Part shown: positions 44,501 to 57,440 of the stretch, in pieces
How positions within the stretch are numbered: the first letter of the stretch is position 1
How the letters are laid out: the number at the start of each line of letters is the position of its first letter
From: Emydura subglobosa
Taxonomy: Eukaryota > Chordata > Testudines > Chelidae
Length of the DNA: 64,000 nucleotides
NCBI GenBank assembly: GCA_007922225.1
Contig: ML679959.1
Span: 27,508,540 to 27,572,539, forward strand
Direction of reading: 5' to 3'
Translations under genes and position numbers: made by a program
The notes under the pieces: model-generated
What the model was told of the DNA's origin: nothing
The model's database searches: none
The model's input: the letters and a program-made list of their open reading frames with translations, nothing else

Positions 44501-46985
44501 CAGCCAAATCCATGGCATTAAAAGTCTGAAGTGGAAAATATTTTGATTTTGTAAGAAAAACTTTGGGAGCTATGAAGTTTATCCAACAATATTTCCTATA
44601 GTGACAAAGGGCCCGATTCAAAATGGAAAGATTCCCACTGGCTTCAGTGGATTTGCATACAATCCTTAATTCTTATTCTACAACAATACTATTTTGGTAG
44701 TTACTGTTTTATTAATAACTGGTTAGACATCTGCGTCATTAGTGTTATCTGTATTTCATTTTCTTTCTTCAAATAAAATATTAATGCTTGTCTATATAGT
44801 TCTTTGAACGATCAGTACAATTTTGGTTCATGGAATGCTTTTGGCTATCCTTAAAAAAGAATTTAGTTAATTAATTGGCAGATATCAGTAAGTAGAAGGG
44901 GAAATGCCAATGTTTTGATTCATTGTCTCCTGAAATTCTTTAGTTATGTGTATCCTTTTTTAAAGTATGGATGGTGCTAAAAAACTTTATTTGGAAAAAC
45001 TTCATTTGTATCTGCATGTTTTAAAAAGTATTTCACAAATATTCTATTAGTAGACAGAGAATTAAATAATACCATGTAGACTGAATTATAAACTATATTT
45101 AGATACTGTAAATGGATGGCAAAATTATATATCAGGATACTAATAAGTGGAATGATTTTTTTTATTTGGCTTTTTTTTTTAAGTGCTTGATAAAGAATTT
45201 AATTTTCCCTTCTTTTTCATGATGGAATGTAAAATGGCGAGGGTAATTTAAGACGGTTTTGAGATGAATAATTCCAAAGGGGCTTCTCTGTGCATTAAAT
45301 AATTAAAAAAAAAAAATTAAAAGCAGCAGTAAACACTAGTCAGTTGGATCTTAAAGTGATCTAAAGTGGATCTTAAAATCCCATGGGATATTTATCTGCA
45401 TCAAGTATATGGTAAATAAAATCTTCCCTATTTGTGAGCTGTACTGAGTAGCCTCTAATTCCAGGACATGGTTACATAGATTATTATCAATACCGTTTTA
45501 ATTCCATATGTCCAAAAAATAATTTCACTATAGGATTATTTTTAACCAATAATTCCTCTAAAACAGAATTAAAAATCCAACTGTCTCCAAAGAGTAAGAA
45601 GCAAAATCCAAGTGCTTTTTCTTCCTTTTCTTTGGTTTAAATTTCTCTGCCTTTTTTCTTCCCTTTTATTTGTCCTTTCCAAGCCTCCCATCTGCCTCCC
45701 CCTCGTGCCCCTCTTCCTCTCCCCCCAGATTCTGAGAGTCAAGTAAAGTGATTTCTGCAAGAAAAGGTGCTACTTTGGCTTTCAAACTTCTCTGAGAAGC
45801 TGCTGCCTCTCACAAGACACCAAGGTTGGCTCAACAAGTTAACCTTCAAAAAGGTGACAAAGGTGCAAGTGGGCTGGTTGGGAGGGGAATCATTAAACAG
45901 GAGGTGAAGTATATGACTGCAAGTTTCAGTGAAAGACAGTTCACACCCACTCTTGGGCAAGGAAAGCCATCTCTGATCAGGTTTCAGTGGTGTAGGTGTA
46001 AAAAGAGAAGTGGATAAACGAACCTACCTAAATTATATTCCCCAAAAGAGAAGTGGGTGAACTCTTTACCCTGGACTTCACAACTGCCAGGTTTCCCGAT
46101 GCTGAAGTGGAATTGAAAGAGTCTCTTCACAAAACAAAAAAGGCCAATCTCGCAACCCTTCTGTACACAAACAGTTCCTCGGGCGTCAGAGTCTGCTCCA
46201 GTGGGGCTGCTTGCACGAATAAGGCATGTTCCATATGACTAAGGCTTGCAGAATCAGGACAATATGTACAGAAAAAAACAGCACGATGACATTAAATATT
46301 GGGCTGTGCCTGGAACTTCTTTTAACCTCACCGAGCTGGAATAAAGGGTCCTGATTTTTGATCTGCCTCAAACCACTGTGCTGCACGGACGTCACACGAA
46401 TTATTCCTGATTTACACCAATGCGAGGGAGAGGGGAACTAGGCCCGGTGTATTTAATAAATGGCCTCTTTTATCTCCAAGTAGCTCAAGTTCATTGCCAC
46501 TCTGTGGAAACACTGCGGTTTGCCTGCCTTCTCCCTGCTTTTTCAGGCTCAGTGTGTGTGCCTGTCACAGCTCCCTCCTTCCATTCCCTAGGGGAAGTTT
46601 CCATGGGTGTCTCTGCAGCGTTTTCCACCAGAGCGCAGAACTCTGCACGCAGAGAGCAAGGCCATGCACTGGATTAGCCCAATCTATAGGCTCACGCCAG
46701 CAGCTTCGTCTGCAAAAGCTCTCCTCTCTCGGGGTCTTATCGAGCCACGAGGGGTGCCAGCAGCACCCAGTGTTTGCATGTCACTGGCTTCAGGGCACAG
46801 CAATAACAGGATGGGAGGATGATACAAGGTAGTGATGGGTCAGGTCCTCTAGTCTAGCATAGCCAGGGCTGCCAAAGCGGGAACGTTCCTGACATGACAG
46901 TTTCTAGTATTTTTCCCAGTCTACTTTCATATATCTCAGGTTCCCACCTGCGCTATTCACACACAACAGCACTGGGTGCAGGGCA
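38571..46985. other. Intergenic, AT-rich unique sequence upstream of BCL6
   Basis: Contains a (GGA)n tract (about 38,703-38,732), a C run (41,100-41,116), a (TCTA/TCTG)n tract (about 43,720-43,745), A/T tracts and short repeat-like patches (for example 44,608-44,665). No open frame has a recognisable domain. Human BCL6 has distal B-cell enhancers upstream, but nothing here can be assigned by eye. Confidence 0.5.
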
Positions 46986-46987
46986 AG

Positions 46988-47290
46988 CTCCTACATAGAA
47001 GCATGGTCCGGTGATTAGGGGCTAGTTTAGTATTCAGGAGCTGTGGGTTTAATTCCCGGCCATGCTACATGCTCTCTAGGTGACCTCAGGCAAGTCATTG
47101 TGGTCTGGCTCCTAATACCCATGAGAGATAGGCACCTCAGTACCTTTGAGGATCTGGGCCTGGGTCTCTCTGTGCCTCAGTTCCCCCTATGTAAAATGGG
47201 CCTAGAAGCAGTGTCCTACCTCTCAGGGGTGTTGGGAGGAAAACTATGTTAAAGATTTTGAGATGCTCAAACAATTCAGTCATGGGAATC
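46988..47290 (+). repeat. MIR-type SINE
   Basis: Well-ordered copy: GGTCCGGTGATTAGGGGCTA, a B-box-like GGTTTAATTCCCGGCCATG, TAGGTGACCTCAGGCAAGTC, CTGTGCCTCAGTTCCCCCTA, TGTAAAATGGG, then GTTGGGAGGAAAACTATGTT. Interrupted by extra sequence in the middle. Confidence 0.8.
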
Positions 47291-47521
47291 ATATAAGCAT
47301 GATAGTTAGATGCCAATTACTATGAGTAACATTATTCCACTGATTACTTTCACTCCTTTCTATACCTACATGTATCACTCTAAATAATCCCTCCTGCTCC
47401 TGCAGTTGTTTACACCCTCCAGCTTTTTGGGGTAATATAAAAGAAGAAGGAATCTAAATATTATGGAATTGAGGAGCATTCCGCTTTCTACTCAGATCTG
47501 CTGAAACCAGTCACAAAGCCT

Positions 47522-47589
47522 CTTAGCTGGCAGTGCCTTGCATGGTGTATTTTTCTTTTCGAGGCAGTGTTGGTGGCAGGGAGAGGAGA
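47522..47589. repeat. Unnamed dispersed repeat, left part (copy A, split by CR1)
   Basis: TTAGCTGGCAGTGCCTTGCA ... GTGGCAGGGAGAGGAG is similar to 51,980-52,042. Its continuation resumes at 48,720, after the CR1 insertion. Confidence 0.7.
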
Positions 47590-48715
47590 GCGTTTGACAC
47601 AGTCCTACACAGTATTCATATAAACAAACTAGCAGATTCAATTACTACAAGGTGCATGCACAACTGTAGAAAGATCAGACTCAAAGAATCGTTATCAATG
47701 GTTCACTCTCAAACTGGGAGGTTGCAGTGGGGTGTTGCAGGGCTCAGTCCTGGGTCCAGTACTATTCGAAATTTTAATTAATGACTTGGATAACAGCATG
47801 GAGATTATGCTTACAAAACATATGGGTGCCACCAACTGGCAGGGGGTGCAAGTACTTTGGAGGACAGGCTTAGAATTCAAAATGAGCTTCACAAAGTGGA
47901 GAACTGGTCTGAAACCAACCACATGAAATTCAGTAAAGACAAGTGCAAACTTCTGTACGTGGGAAGGAAAAAATCGAATGCACAACTATCAAATGGGAAT
48001 AATTGGCGAGGCAGTAATACAGCAGAAAAGGATCTGGGAGTTATAGCAGATCACACACTGAATATGAGTCAACAATGTGATGGAGTTGCTAAAAAAGCTA
48101 ATATAGTTCTGGGGAGTATAAACAAGAGTGTCATACATAAGATACAGGAGGTTATTGTCATGCTCTGCTCAGCACTGGTGAGAAATCAACTGGAATGCTG
48201 CTTCCAGTTCCGGGCTTCCCGTTCACACTTCAGGAAAGATGTGGATAAATTGGAGAGAGGCCAGAGAAGAGCAACAAAAAGGATAAAAGGTTTAGAAAAC
48301 CAGACCAGTGAGGAAAGGTTAAAAAAACTGGACATGTTCAGTCTTCAGAAAAGTGGACTGGGGGGTGGGGAGGACCTGATAAAATGTTAAGGGCTGTTAT
48401 AAAGAGGACAGTGATCAATTATTCTCCATGTGCACTGACGGTAGGACAAAAAGTAATGGGCTTAATCTGCAGCAAGGGAGATTTAGGTTAGATATTAGGA
48501 AAAGCTTTCTAACTATAGTAGTTAGTTAAGTAAAGCTCTGGAATAGGCTTCCAAGAGAGGTTGTGGAATCCCCGTCATTGGAGGTCTTTAAGACCAGGTT
48601 GAACAAACACCTGTCAGGGATGGTCTAGGGTTTCTTGTTCCTGACTGAGCGCAGGGGGCTGGACTTGATGACATTCTGAAGTCCCTTCCAGCCCTCCCTT
48701 TCTAGGATTCTCTGC
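47590..48715 (+). mobile_element. CR1 LINE, 5'-truncated, with ORF2 remnants and 3' end
   Basis: Encodes remnants of CR1 ORF2: AFDTVLHSIHINKLADS (reverse-transcriptase start of the fragment), QGSVLGPVLFEILINDLDN, SKDKCKLLYVGRKKSNAQL, VLGSINKSVIHKIQEVIV, GQRRATKRIKGLENQTSEER and LDMFSLQK. The 3'UTR ends GGACTTGATGACATTCTGAA ... CCTTTCTAGGATTCT. The frame is broken several times and the FADD region is deleted or degraded, so the element is dead. It interrupts an older repeat (47,522-47,589 and 48,720-48,845). Confidence 0.92.
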
Positions 48716-48719
48716 TTGC

Positions 48720-48845
48720 AAGGTAGAAGGGAAAAGGTTGATTTGGTACGGAGATGTTGGGGGAGGCTTATTTTAAAATGTAGATACATACATTTAAAAT
48801 TCCCCACGTACAAAATAACAAAGTCCGGCCCTGCTGACTGGAGGG
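48720..48845. repeat. Unnamed dispersed repeat, right part (copy A)
   Basis: AAGGTAGAAGGGAAAAGGTT ... GGGAGGCTTATTTTAAAATG ... GTCCGGCCCTGCTGACTG matches 52,042-52,178 in order. Together with 47,522-47,589 it reconstitutes one element. Confidence 0.7.
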
Positions 48846-51800
48846 CTGGGAGAGATCTCACTCTGCACCCTTTATAATTTTGGCAGGAGCCCAGAGACTG
48901 CACTGATAGTCACCCTACAAGAACCCAGCTAGACGGAGACAAGTAATAGATAATTACAGGCAAGAAAGAAACCAGATCCCAGCATTTAATTTGCCAGCTT
49001 ACAACCATCAGGTGCTATTTGGGTTTGCTGTTGGTGATTTTGAACCACATGATGCCTGGGCTATTTTTAAGACCATTACATTAACTGCTGGATTAGAGGT
49101 CCCTTTTTAGACCCAAGTCTCTTTTTCCACGCTGGAGGTTTAGCAGTGCTATTGCAGGCCACAGCCATTCTCACCAGAGTGAGATCTGCGTCGCCTAGCG
49201 TGTGTAGGTTTCTGCCATTTTAGCGACTTTTAAAATGCTCATTGCCACATAATCTACCTGACCTGCCCACTCTCCAAAACAAGACCTTTATGCATTGCCT
49301 TCAGATGCTGAGCTTTATGAAAGAAGCGCAGAACAATGGAAACAGAATATATTTGCTGTTGAAACATCTGAAATGCTTATAATCATATTTCTAAATAAAA
49401 TACAGGACAAGGCGGGGAAAGAAACTCAAAGGGAGAGTAATCAGTGGGACGATTCACCAAAGTAAAGTGACTTGCCTGATCCTGTTTGCAGGACCTGACC
49501 CTAAACTTCCAGAATTAATTGCCTTCAATATTTGACCTGCTCGGATCAGACTTTTTATTAAGCATTGTTAATTACTATGATTATGCTATGCTGACCAATG
49601 AGACTCTTCACCCTGTGTTTCTTCATAAGAAGCAGCAGGGAAGATCTATTATCATAGATTAGCCCATAGTAGAAACAGCAAGTTAATTTAAGGTCTTTAA
49701 TTTAATTTAAAGCTTCAGACCTTATTCGGGCCAAAGTTCCACTGAGGCACCAAATCTGCATACTTTGCCAACTGGAGTTATGCAAAAATCAGGGGCCTGC
49801 ACCTGGCTTCTTGACTCACAGAGGACTGGAAAGGAGAGATGGGCCCAGCCCCACCTGTGACTGATCAGTTGCTTCCCAGCTGATGTGGTGGGTGGGGTTA
49901 GGGCTCAGCGGAATATCTGCTCCTGGCAAAGGCCAGCTAGAGCTGAGTTGGGCTGGAAAACTGTAGGGGGTAGGATGGTTTTTGAGTTAGGGAAGGAATC
50001 AGGAAGGACTGAGAGAGGCAAGGGGGAAATTTCTGGAGCTACAGACTGCTTTAGGTGGGGGAATTGCTTTGTTTTATCTTACTCCATTGGTGCGGGGAGT
50101 GTTTGACCCAAAAAAACCTGTGCCCTGAGACAAGGGCACTGAACTAGAGCCTGGGCAGGCATCCCTCTTCCCTGGGCTGGTTGGGAAGCCCCGCAGATTA
50201 AGGGTGCACTGAGATGTTATATTAAATGGTTATTCATCAGGGGGGAAGCCAGCTAAGGACATTTAAAAAATGGACCAGGTCCTCTTCTGGAGTATATTGG
50301 CCCTGCTCTGATTTTGGTGGAGTTATACCACTTTCTACCAGCTGAGGATCTTGGCCTGCAAACAACGAGGAAGATAAATGTGTCCATGTATGATTTTAAA
50401 AAGGGAAAAAAAAGGAATTGCTATTATATTAATATGATTCATAACTGTACATCACAGCCAGGTTGTAAGTCTGGATTTAGATGCCCTCCTTTGCCATTGA
50501 TATTCTGGCTGCAATACTGATGTTGTGACAGCCCATTAGATCACCACAGACTCACCCCCACTACATGGATTCAATCATCTAGGTATATTTCAGGGGCTAG
50601 CAATTGACCAGATACCCATCTATTTATTATCTGCCAGCAATCTCCTCTCCTGTGCCAAGAGCTCTGCACTTTATTGCGTTTCTATCTCTGGTGCCACAAA
50701 GTCAAGCACGGATCTTCAAGGGAATCTCAGTAATAAAATATATTTCTTCCTCCCTGCCCCAAAAGGAAAGCAGCATAAGAGTTTCTTTGATCCATTGCAG
50801 ATTGGCTAATGCCTCACTTCTCATCACCAAGCACACTTAATAAAGGAGTAAAGGGGATTTGGCAGTTTAATACCTCAGCTAATTTTGGGCCTGCCTCCCT
50901 GCCAAAAAAATATTTTCACTTTTGGGTGATGCCAGAATATCAGAGCTGATTAATTAGCAGTCTCCCAGGCTCAAAGAATTAGGCTAAGGAAACACAGAGG
51001 TGTCTATTTTCCCATGCGCTGCCCGGCCCCTATACTAGGCTATGCTCTGGGTATCTCTGTGAGTGGGTAGGGTGAATGGGGAGGGAATGCTACTCCAGCA
51101 AGCTGCAGATCCATTCTATAGATACGGAGATTGGACAGGAGGAAACATATACCGATGTGTCTTTGCCCTGAGCCAACCCTACCTGGTGGGGTGCAAGGGG
51201 TCGTCAGGGAGCTAAGCACTGGGCTTTACGGGAGTAGGTGTGTACCTCTTCTGCAGCCCCTGCAGATCCTGCCTCTCTGACTAGCACAGTGACACCCTAG
51301 CATTTATGATGCCTGGGGCACTCAGCAAGGTTGGAGGATGAGAGGGGATTTGCCCAGGGTGCACAAGGACTGGAGGAGTCCCAAGACTGACACAGAGGCT
51401 TATGTTACATGAGTGAAATGTTCCCTATGGATTAAAGTAAGCTCTGCTGCTGCTATGGGACACGGGTTCAAATCCAACTCCAGGAGCTAGTGACTGGGAA
51501 GCTTTAAAAATAACTGGCAGCTGGCCGGTTGCTCTGTGAGGTGAGTTTGGTGGTTCTCAGCCTTTTTCCTGGTGGGTCAAGTGCATATCTTGCTAACCCT
51601 GTTACAGGCCAAAGGCCTCACAGCTGGGGCACCAGAACAAATATTCAGGCAAGGAACTTAGAATTCAGTGGCATTCAGTCTGGGCTCTCACCGGGCCCTC
51701 AGCTCCCGGAATCTGCATTTCCGATGCCAATAATTTCCAGCCGGAGACGTGCGGGGGAAACCAAATGCACACGGAGCACAGGGAACAGCAGGAAGAGCAC

Positions 51801-51979
51801 GAATGTTGTCCCTTGAAATGCGGGGGCCCGGGCAGTGGACACCGCAGCAGAACATCACCCCGCAATAAGTCACCCCCTCCACAAATGGCATTGAATGGTA
51901 CCATCTGAAAGCGATCTCAGCAGACATGCAGCTGAACCTGGACTCGAAAGTAACGTCTGGCTTGGAGGGATGCAGAAAC
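48846..51979. other. Intergenic, no gene seen
   Basis: Mostly unique AT-rich sequence. A short stretch at 50,285-50,335 (TTCTGGAGTATATTGGCCCT ... GGTGGAGTTATACCA) looks like a diffuse dispersed repeat. No recognisable protein in any frame. Confidence 0.5.
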
Positions 51980-52180
51980 TCAGCTGGCAGTGCCTGGCGT
52001 TGGGTATTTTTCTTTGCTGGGCCGTGGGGGGCAGGGAGAGGAAGGTAGAAGGGGAAGGGTGGAGTTGGCAATTAGGTGGTTTTTTTTGCGAGGGCGGCTT
52101 ATTATAAAACATAAATAGATACAGACAATGAAAAGAAATCCCCACAGACAAAATGATGAAGGCCAGGCCCTGCTGACTGT
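51980..52180. repeat. Unnamed dispersed repeat (copy B, uninterrupted)
   Basis: Uninterrupted paralogue of the element split by CR1 at 47.5-48.8 kb: CTCAGCTGGCAGTGCCTGGC, GGGGCAGGGAGAGGAAGGTA, AGGGCGGCTTATTATAAAAC, CCAGGCCCTGCTGACTGTG. It serves as the unoccupied reference for the CR1 insertion site. Confidence 0.7.
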
Positions 52181-53369
52181 GCCTTTGCTTCTGGTGGGGT
52201 GAGACCACCTGGGCTGGGGGGCAAAGCAAGTCTGACCCCACTCACTGGATGAATTCCCCTCCCCCCCCCAGCAGAAGGCCTTTGCACCACGCAAGTTCCC
52301 TGTGAGTCCTCAGGACTGTGCCTTTGCTGGCCCTTGGCCCTGGGATCTATTTCCCCACCGAGGTCTGACTCGTCAAAGCCCCTGACACGCCCTGAAGTCC
52401 AGCCGTAGCCTGCAAAGTGCTGAAGCAGACGTTTAACGTTAAGCAAGCGCTCAGGTCCCATTCAAGTCGAGAGGTTTTACGTGTGTGCATAAACTGAACA
52501 GGGATGGAGCGTCGGCTTTAGCGTAGCGGGCCAACGCTGCGTGAGTTCTGCAATGGGCTGTCTGGAGGCAAGGTGGCAAAACAAGAGTGGTCCTGCACTC
52601 CCTGTGTACTGCAGAGTGGGGGTGGGGGGGGCAGAAGGGGTATGTGTAATGCGCAAAGCCAGACCACTGGTCTGATCTGGCACTGCAGCTCTGAGCTCCC
52701 ATGGGATGATGAACATATGGGTCTAACTGGCTGCGAAGTTGCTGATGCAAGCTTGTGCATCTTTCAGAGCGAGTTCAGCCGTAAGGCTGAGTTCACCATG
52801 TAGTAGGGATTTACTGTGAATCATCTGGCTGCAAGAGAACTCATTCTTTTGCTAGTGGTTGTCATGGGATCCAGATCTGTTTTTAACGTAGTATTCATCA
52901 TCATGGTATTTGAATGTCTAACCTTCCACTGTATCATCTACTGCTCCTTAGATGGGATCATGATGATGCCTGATTCTTATATACGCTGCAGCTTCCACCA
53001 TTTGCTATGCAGGGGAGCTGCATTGATGGAGAATAAGAACAAATGGTCAGACAATTAATGAGATGATTTGCACACATTTTTGCATCAAATTATGGCCCCA
53101 AACTTGGAAAGGTTTGGGCACCTTGTTGGCTTTAGGAACACGAGTAATCCCATTGAACAGAATGCATTCTTTATTTTTGTACTCATCCTCCTTTCCCTGG
53201 TGCTCATTACTGGATCACCTAAGTGCCTCAAAAGCACTAATGAATTGTTTTCAGGCCCTAGCACTTAGTTTCAGTGTTTGTCTTGCAAATGCTTAAAGTC
53301 AAAGATTTGGTTCTGTTGATTTAAAAAAAAAAAATGTCTATGAATGTTTCTTCGTATTATTGTAAAAAT
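52181..53369. other. Intergenic, no gene seen
   Basis: Contains short C/G runs and unique sequence. Overlapping minus-strand frames (52,102-52,760) have no recognisable domain. Confidence 0.5.
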
Positions 53370-53640
53370 GTAGACCATTTAAGGCTGTGTTTACACAGCA
53401 GCTATGCCACCATGGTGCAGACACTTGCTACAGCAACAGAAGGGATTTTTCTGTCCTGGAGAGGTTAAGCTAGCCTAGCTAAATCAATGGAAGAAACCAA
53501 CTGGTGTCTATAGCAGGGCTTAGGTTGGATTAGCTATAGCTCTCCATGGTGTGCGTTTTTCACCTTCCCTGAGCGATGTAGCTAAGTCGACCTACATTTA
53601 GGTGTAGAGCAGGCCTAGGCTACCCTAATGTTGTCCCATT
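53370..53640. mobile_element. Probable non-autonomous DNA transposon fragment
   Basis: AAGGCTGTGTTTACACAGCA ... GAGGTTAAGCTAGCCTAGCT ... GTAGCTAAGTCGACCTACAT ... AGAGCAGGCCTAGGCT resembles the sauropsid elements that begin with a 'gtctacact'-type end and contain 'gtcgacctac'. Termini and family are not resolved. Confidence 0.45.
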
Positions 53641-56600
53641 AACTCAGGTGTGAAAATATGTGCCATCTGCAAAGCTGCAATGCTGCACTCTTCTCTCTTC
53701 CAAAGGATTAACAGAAACCACCAAAGGCATCATAAAACCTTTCCAGCACTAAAGGGTTAAAATAAGCCGCTATTGAACTGGCTTTGAAGTTATTTCTAAT
53801 GGAAAACTATTTCCTCTTGGTTAAACAACTGACCTCCAGAGACAATCATGCTCCTAACCTTGGCTTTCTGGCTTTATAAACCATTGTTGGCTCCTTTGTT
53901 TAGCCTTCAGGACAATGCATTGTCACTGAAACATCAAGAGCCAGTCAATGGTTGTATAACATATTCCACAGCCATATTCCACATGGGTTATTTATATCTT
54001 GACCACCTACCATTACCATTTAACATTATATTCTTCACTTCCTGCCCTCGACTTTTGTGTGGTATTGCTGTAGGGATAGAAAACAACTGCTGTGTTTTAC
54101 ACCAGAGACAGCCGCATTTCATTGATGGGCGAAGTAATCCTTGTGTACATAAATTCAGATATGGGGCCAGATTCTCTGCTGCTGGCATTCCAGTGAAGTC
54201 ATTGCCATTCTGCCAGCAGATAATTTGTCTCAGTGTCTATGAGATCAGTGAGCAGAGGGGATACAGGGAGTGGGAGATTGGGGTGTGTTGGGTTGAATCC
54301 CCAATTTCATCTTTCTGAGGAGTGGGATGATGTTATATCTGGCCAACAAGAGGGGAGATGGTAGGTGCAATCTGGGGATGGGGGTGCTTAAAGGGCAAAC
54401 CCTCCAGAACTGCAGATCCTGGGCCAGTGACCCTGGATCCCTGAGCCAGTTATTAGACAGTGACTTCTTATGAGTCCGGATCATGGACTGGCTGATAGAG
54501 GTGAAGCCAGATACCTTCCACCTGGAGCTGTGACTATTCCAATCTAGAGTGTCTTGAAAATTGGTATATTGATTTTGAGGTAGAGATTATGTTCAAAGTA
54601 GCTAGCCTTAACCTGATGTGCATTTGCCTGTGCCCATATGCACATGGATGTCTGCACACGTGAGTGCATTCCTATGGGATCTGTGTGCAAAAAATAAGGC
54701 AGAATTACCCAAACCAGATACATTTAGGCTGATTTTGAGAAGTGGCTTCTGATTTTGTGAGTGCAAAATGTGAACACTGTGGGGTATCAGCTAGTAGGAT
54801 GTTTAAATGCCATAAGGTGTCCCCAAAAAATTGAGAACTGGACTGAGGATCTTTTTCACAACTCAGAACCATAAGATTCAGTGGACAGAAAACAAATCAG
54901 CATGCTAGCGTCTAACATAGAAGCGAAACCAGAAGCAATCAATGTTTTAAGATTGGAAATACTAAGATACATTCTCACCAGAAAATTGGTCTTTGTAATA
55001 AAGATCCATCATTATCTCCTCATTCTGTCTCAGCTTCAACCCTGTGTAACATTAACAATTAGTAGCATAATAATATAACACAGGAGGCTGAAGGTCTTTG
55101 TGGATTGTCCCAGATGTATCTCCTATCCCCTTCTCCCAGCAACCTTTGCTCTGCTTGTGACATCAGTCTCATCACACAGGCATTCCTTTCCCCAAACTCA
55201 TGTCTCTCCCATGCTATCCCATCCATGAAAAACCTCATCCCCCTGTTCTCCACATCACTTCCTCCCTATGCAAATCTAACCTACAAATGGAGTTGGTTGA
55301 CATTTTTCGTTTGAAATGTTTTTCTGGCAAAAATGGCTTGTTTGGGTCAAGACAGAATATTTATTGGGAAATAACCATTTGCAACAGTACTTTTTAGGTT
55401 TTCCTCAAAAAATCCCCAAATTGGTTTTTTTTCTTCTTCAGTTTTCAGCAACTGAAAACTCAAGAATTTCAACCCATCAGGCTAAAGTGTTTGTTTTTAC
55501 TGATCATTTTCACCCCACTGGGTGGAATTTTTCAGCTGCCAAAAACTGAAAACATTTCAAGAAGTTTTGGTTTTTCACTCCCCCCCCCAAAAAAAAAGTG
55601 TTGAGAACTTCTGATGGGGAAAAAAAAACCCAATTGTTTTGGTTAATTTTTTTTATGGGGAAAAAACCCCCATTTCCCAGCTGGGTCTATCTACAAATCC
55701 ATGCCTGCCGTGTCACCTGGGAGAAGTGAGTTAATAAAAAAAGCAGCAAAACACTGGGTAACAATGTGATCTTAGCACCGATGCTGCTTCTCCCTTCTCC
55801 TGTTTGTTTAATACTCTCGCTTTTCCCTCGTACCTACAGCCCTTTCTCTTTCGATTGTCACACTCACTTGTGGCATCTTGTCTTGAGTTAGGCAGAGTCC
55901 ACCTCTTACTATGTGGCTGAGCAGCACCTAGAACGATGGGGCCCTATTCTAGACAGGTGTCTCTATGTGCTACCAAAATATGACTGATAAGTAATAACGT
56001 GTTATGTCATGTCTAGGATCCAGACTGGCAGCACCTCAGAGTGAAGAGTGCAGGCCAGATCCTTCGCTGGTGTAAATCAGTGCAGATCCATTCAGCTTGG
56101 CCAGTGACGGCTGCAGTTTAGAGGATGGCGCGACAGGGCTGAGAATTAGGTGGCTTGTCTTCTCAACCGGATTCTGCCCCTCCCCACCTGTACAGGGGGA
56201 GAGAGCTGGCCTTCAGCACAAGGTGTAGCCAGCTCCCTAGGGCACTACACCGAGCTGGAAGAAAAGCGAAACGTAGAACTAAATAGATAAAGGGGAGAGA
56301 ATGATGTAACGTCTGCGGCATCTGGGAAACAACCCTGTATGTGCTTGGCATGGATGAATGTGAACACAGGCATCAAAATGTGCTGATTCCTGTCGAAGGA
56401 GCAGCCCGTGGAAAGGAACAAAGCAGTTAAGTTGGGCGTACGGATGGAGACCCAATGTCTGGCAATCCCAGTGATCAGAGCCCGGCTCTGCCGACGCAGA
56501 GAGCTTTCATTCTTCCGCCATGAAAGAGCATTGCTGCGGAGGTTGGAGTCACTGCTCGGTGTCAACATTCTCGCTTCTTGCCAGCTCAGGTGCCATTCCC

Positions 56601-56714
56601 AGCCGAGGGGGAGCAGGCCAGTTGTCTGCTGAGCTGGCGCTCCCGTCTGCACGCTGCTCGGAAGAATTCTTACAGGCAGGGGAAGTCTCATCGACGCTAA
56701 GATCAAAGGGTCCA
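53641..56714. other. Intergenic with an A/T-tract repeat
   Basis: Unique sequence, with a tract at about 55,300-55,680 rich in alternating TTTT and AAAA runs around 'ttcagtttttgg/ccaaaaactgaa' words. That tract is probably a dispersed low-complexity element. No gene seen. Confidence 0.45.
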
Positions 56715-57440
56715 TCGTGATCACCTAGGCTGACCCGCACATTGCAAGCTGCAGAACCTCACCCACCCGCTCCTGTAATAGACCCCCTGACCTCGGGCTG
56801 AGTTCCTGAAGTCCTCAAGTCATGGTTTAAAGACTTCAAGGTACAGAGAATCCAGCATTTACACTAGTTTAACTCTGCAACTGACCTGTGCTCCATGCTT
56901 CAGAGCAAGGCAAAACCCGCCCAGGGTCTCTGCCAGTTAGACCCGGGGAGAAATTCCTTTCGGACCCCAAATATGGCGATCAGTTAGACCCCGAGCAAGT
57001 TGGCAAGATCCACCGGCCAGACACCTGGGAAAGAATTCTCTGTAGTAACTCAGAGCCCTCCCCATCTAGTGTCCCATCACCGGAGATATGTGCTGCTAGC
57101 CGTCGCAGATCAGCCACATGCCATTGTAAGCAGTCCCATCAGACCATCCCCTCCATACACTTATCAAGTTCAGTCTTGAAGCCAGTTAGGCTTTTGCCCC
57201 CACTGCTCCCTTCGGGAGGCTTCACTCCTCAAATGGTTAGAAACCTGCATCTAATTGCAAGCCTAAACTTGTTGATGGTCATTTTATATCCCATTTGTTC
57301 TTTTGTCCACATTGGCCCTTAACTTAAATAACTATACATAAATAAATATTTATCCCGCTGGGGTTTTTATAGACAGCAATCATCTCTCCCCTCAGCCTTC
57401 TTTTGGATAGGCTAAACAAGCCAAGCGCTTTGAATGAAGG
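56715..57440 (-). mobile_element. CR1 LINE 3' region (antisense)
   Basis: Long, well-preserved antisense CR1: GAGCAAGGCAAAACCCGCCC, CCAAATATGGCGATCAGTTA, GAATTCTCTGTAGTAACTCA, CATGCCATTGTAAGCAGTCC, TCAGTCTTGAAGCCAGTTAG, TAAACTTGTTGATGGTCATT and CCTCAGCCTTCTTTTGGATA, in the order typical of turtle copies as I recall them. It is the least diverged CR1 in the window by eye. Confidence 0.92.

Noticed and set aside
42371..44658. Octamer ATTTGCAT sites (42,371; 43,066; 44,651; also 31,937 and one on the other strand near 55,266) as a B-cell enhancer
   Set aside because: About two or more are expected by chance in 64 kb on two strands, more in AT-rich DNA, and one lies in a repeat-like patch.
46988..47070. 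A tRNA gene suggested by a B-box-like GGTTTAATTCCC
   Set aside because: No cloverleaf; it is the tRNA-derived head of a MIR-type SINE.
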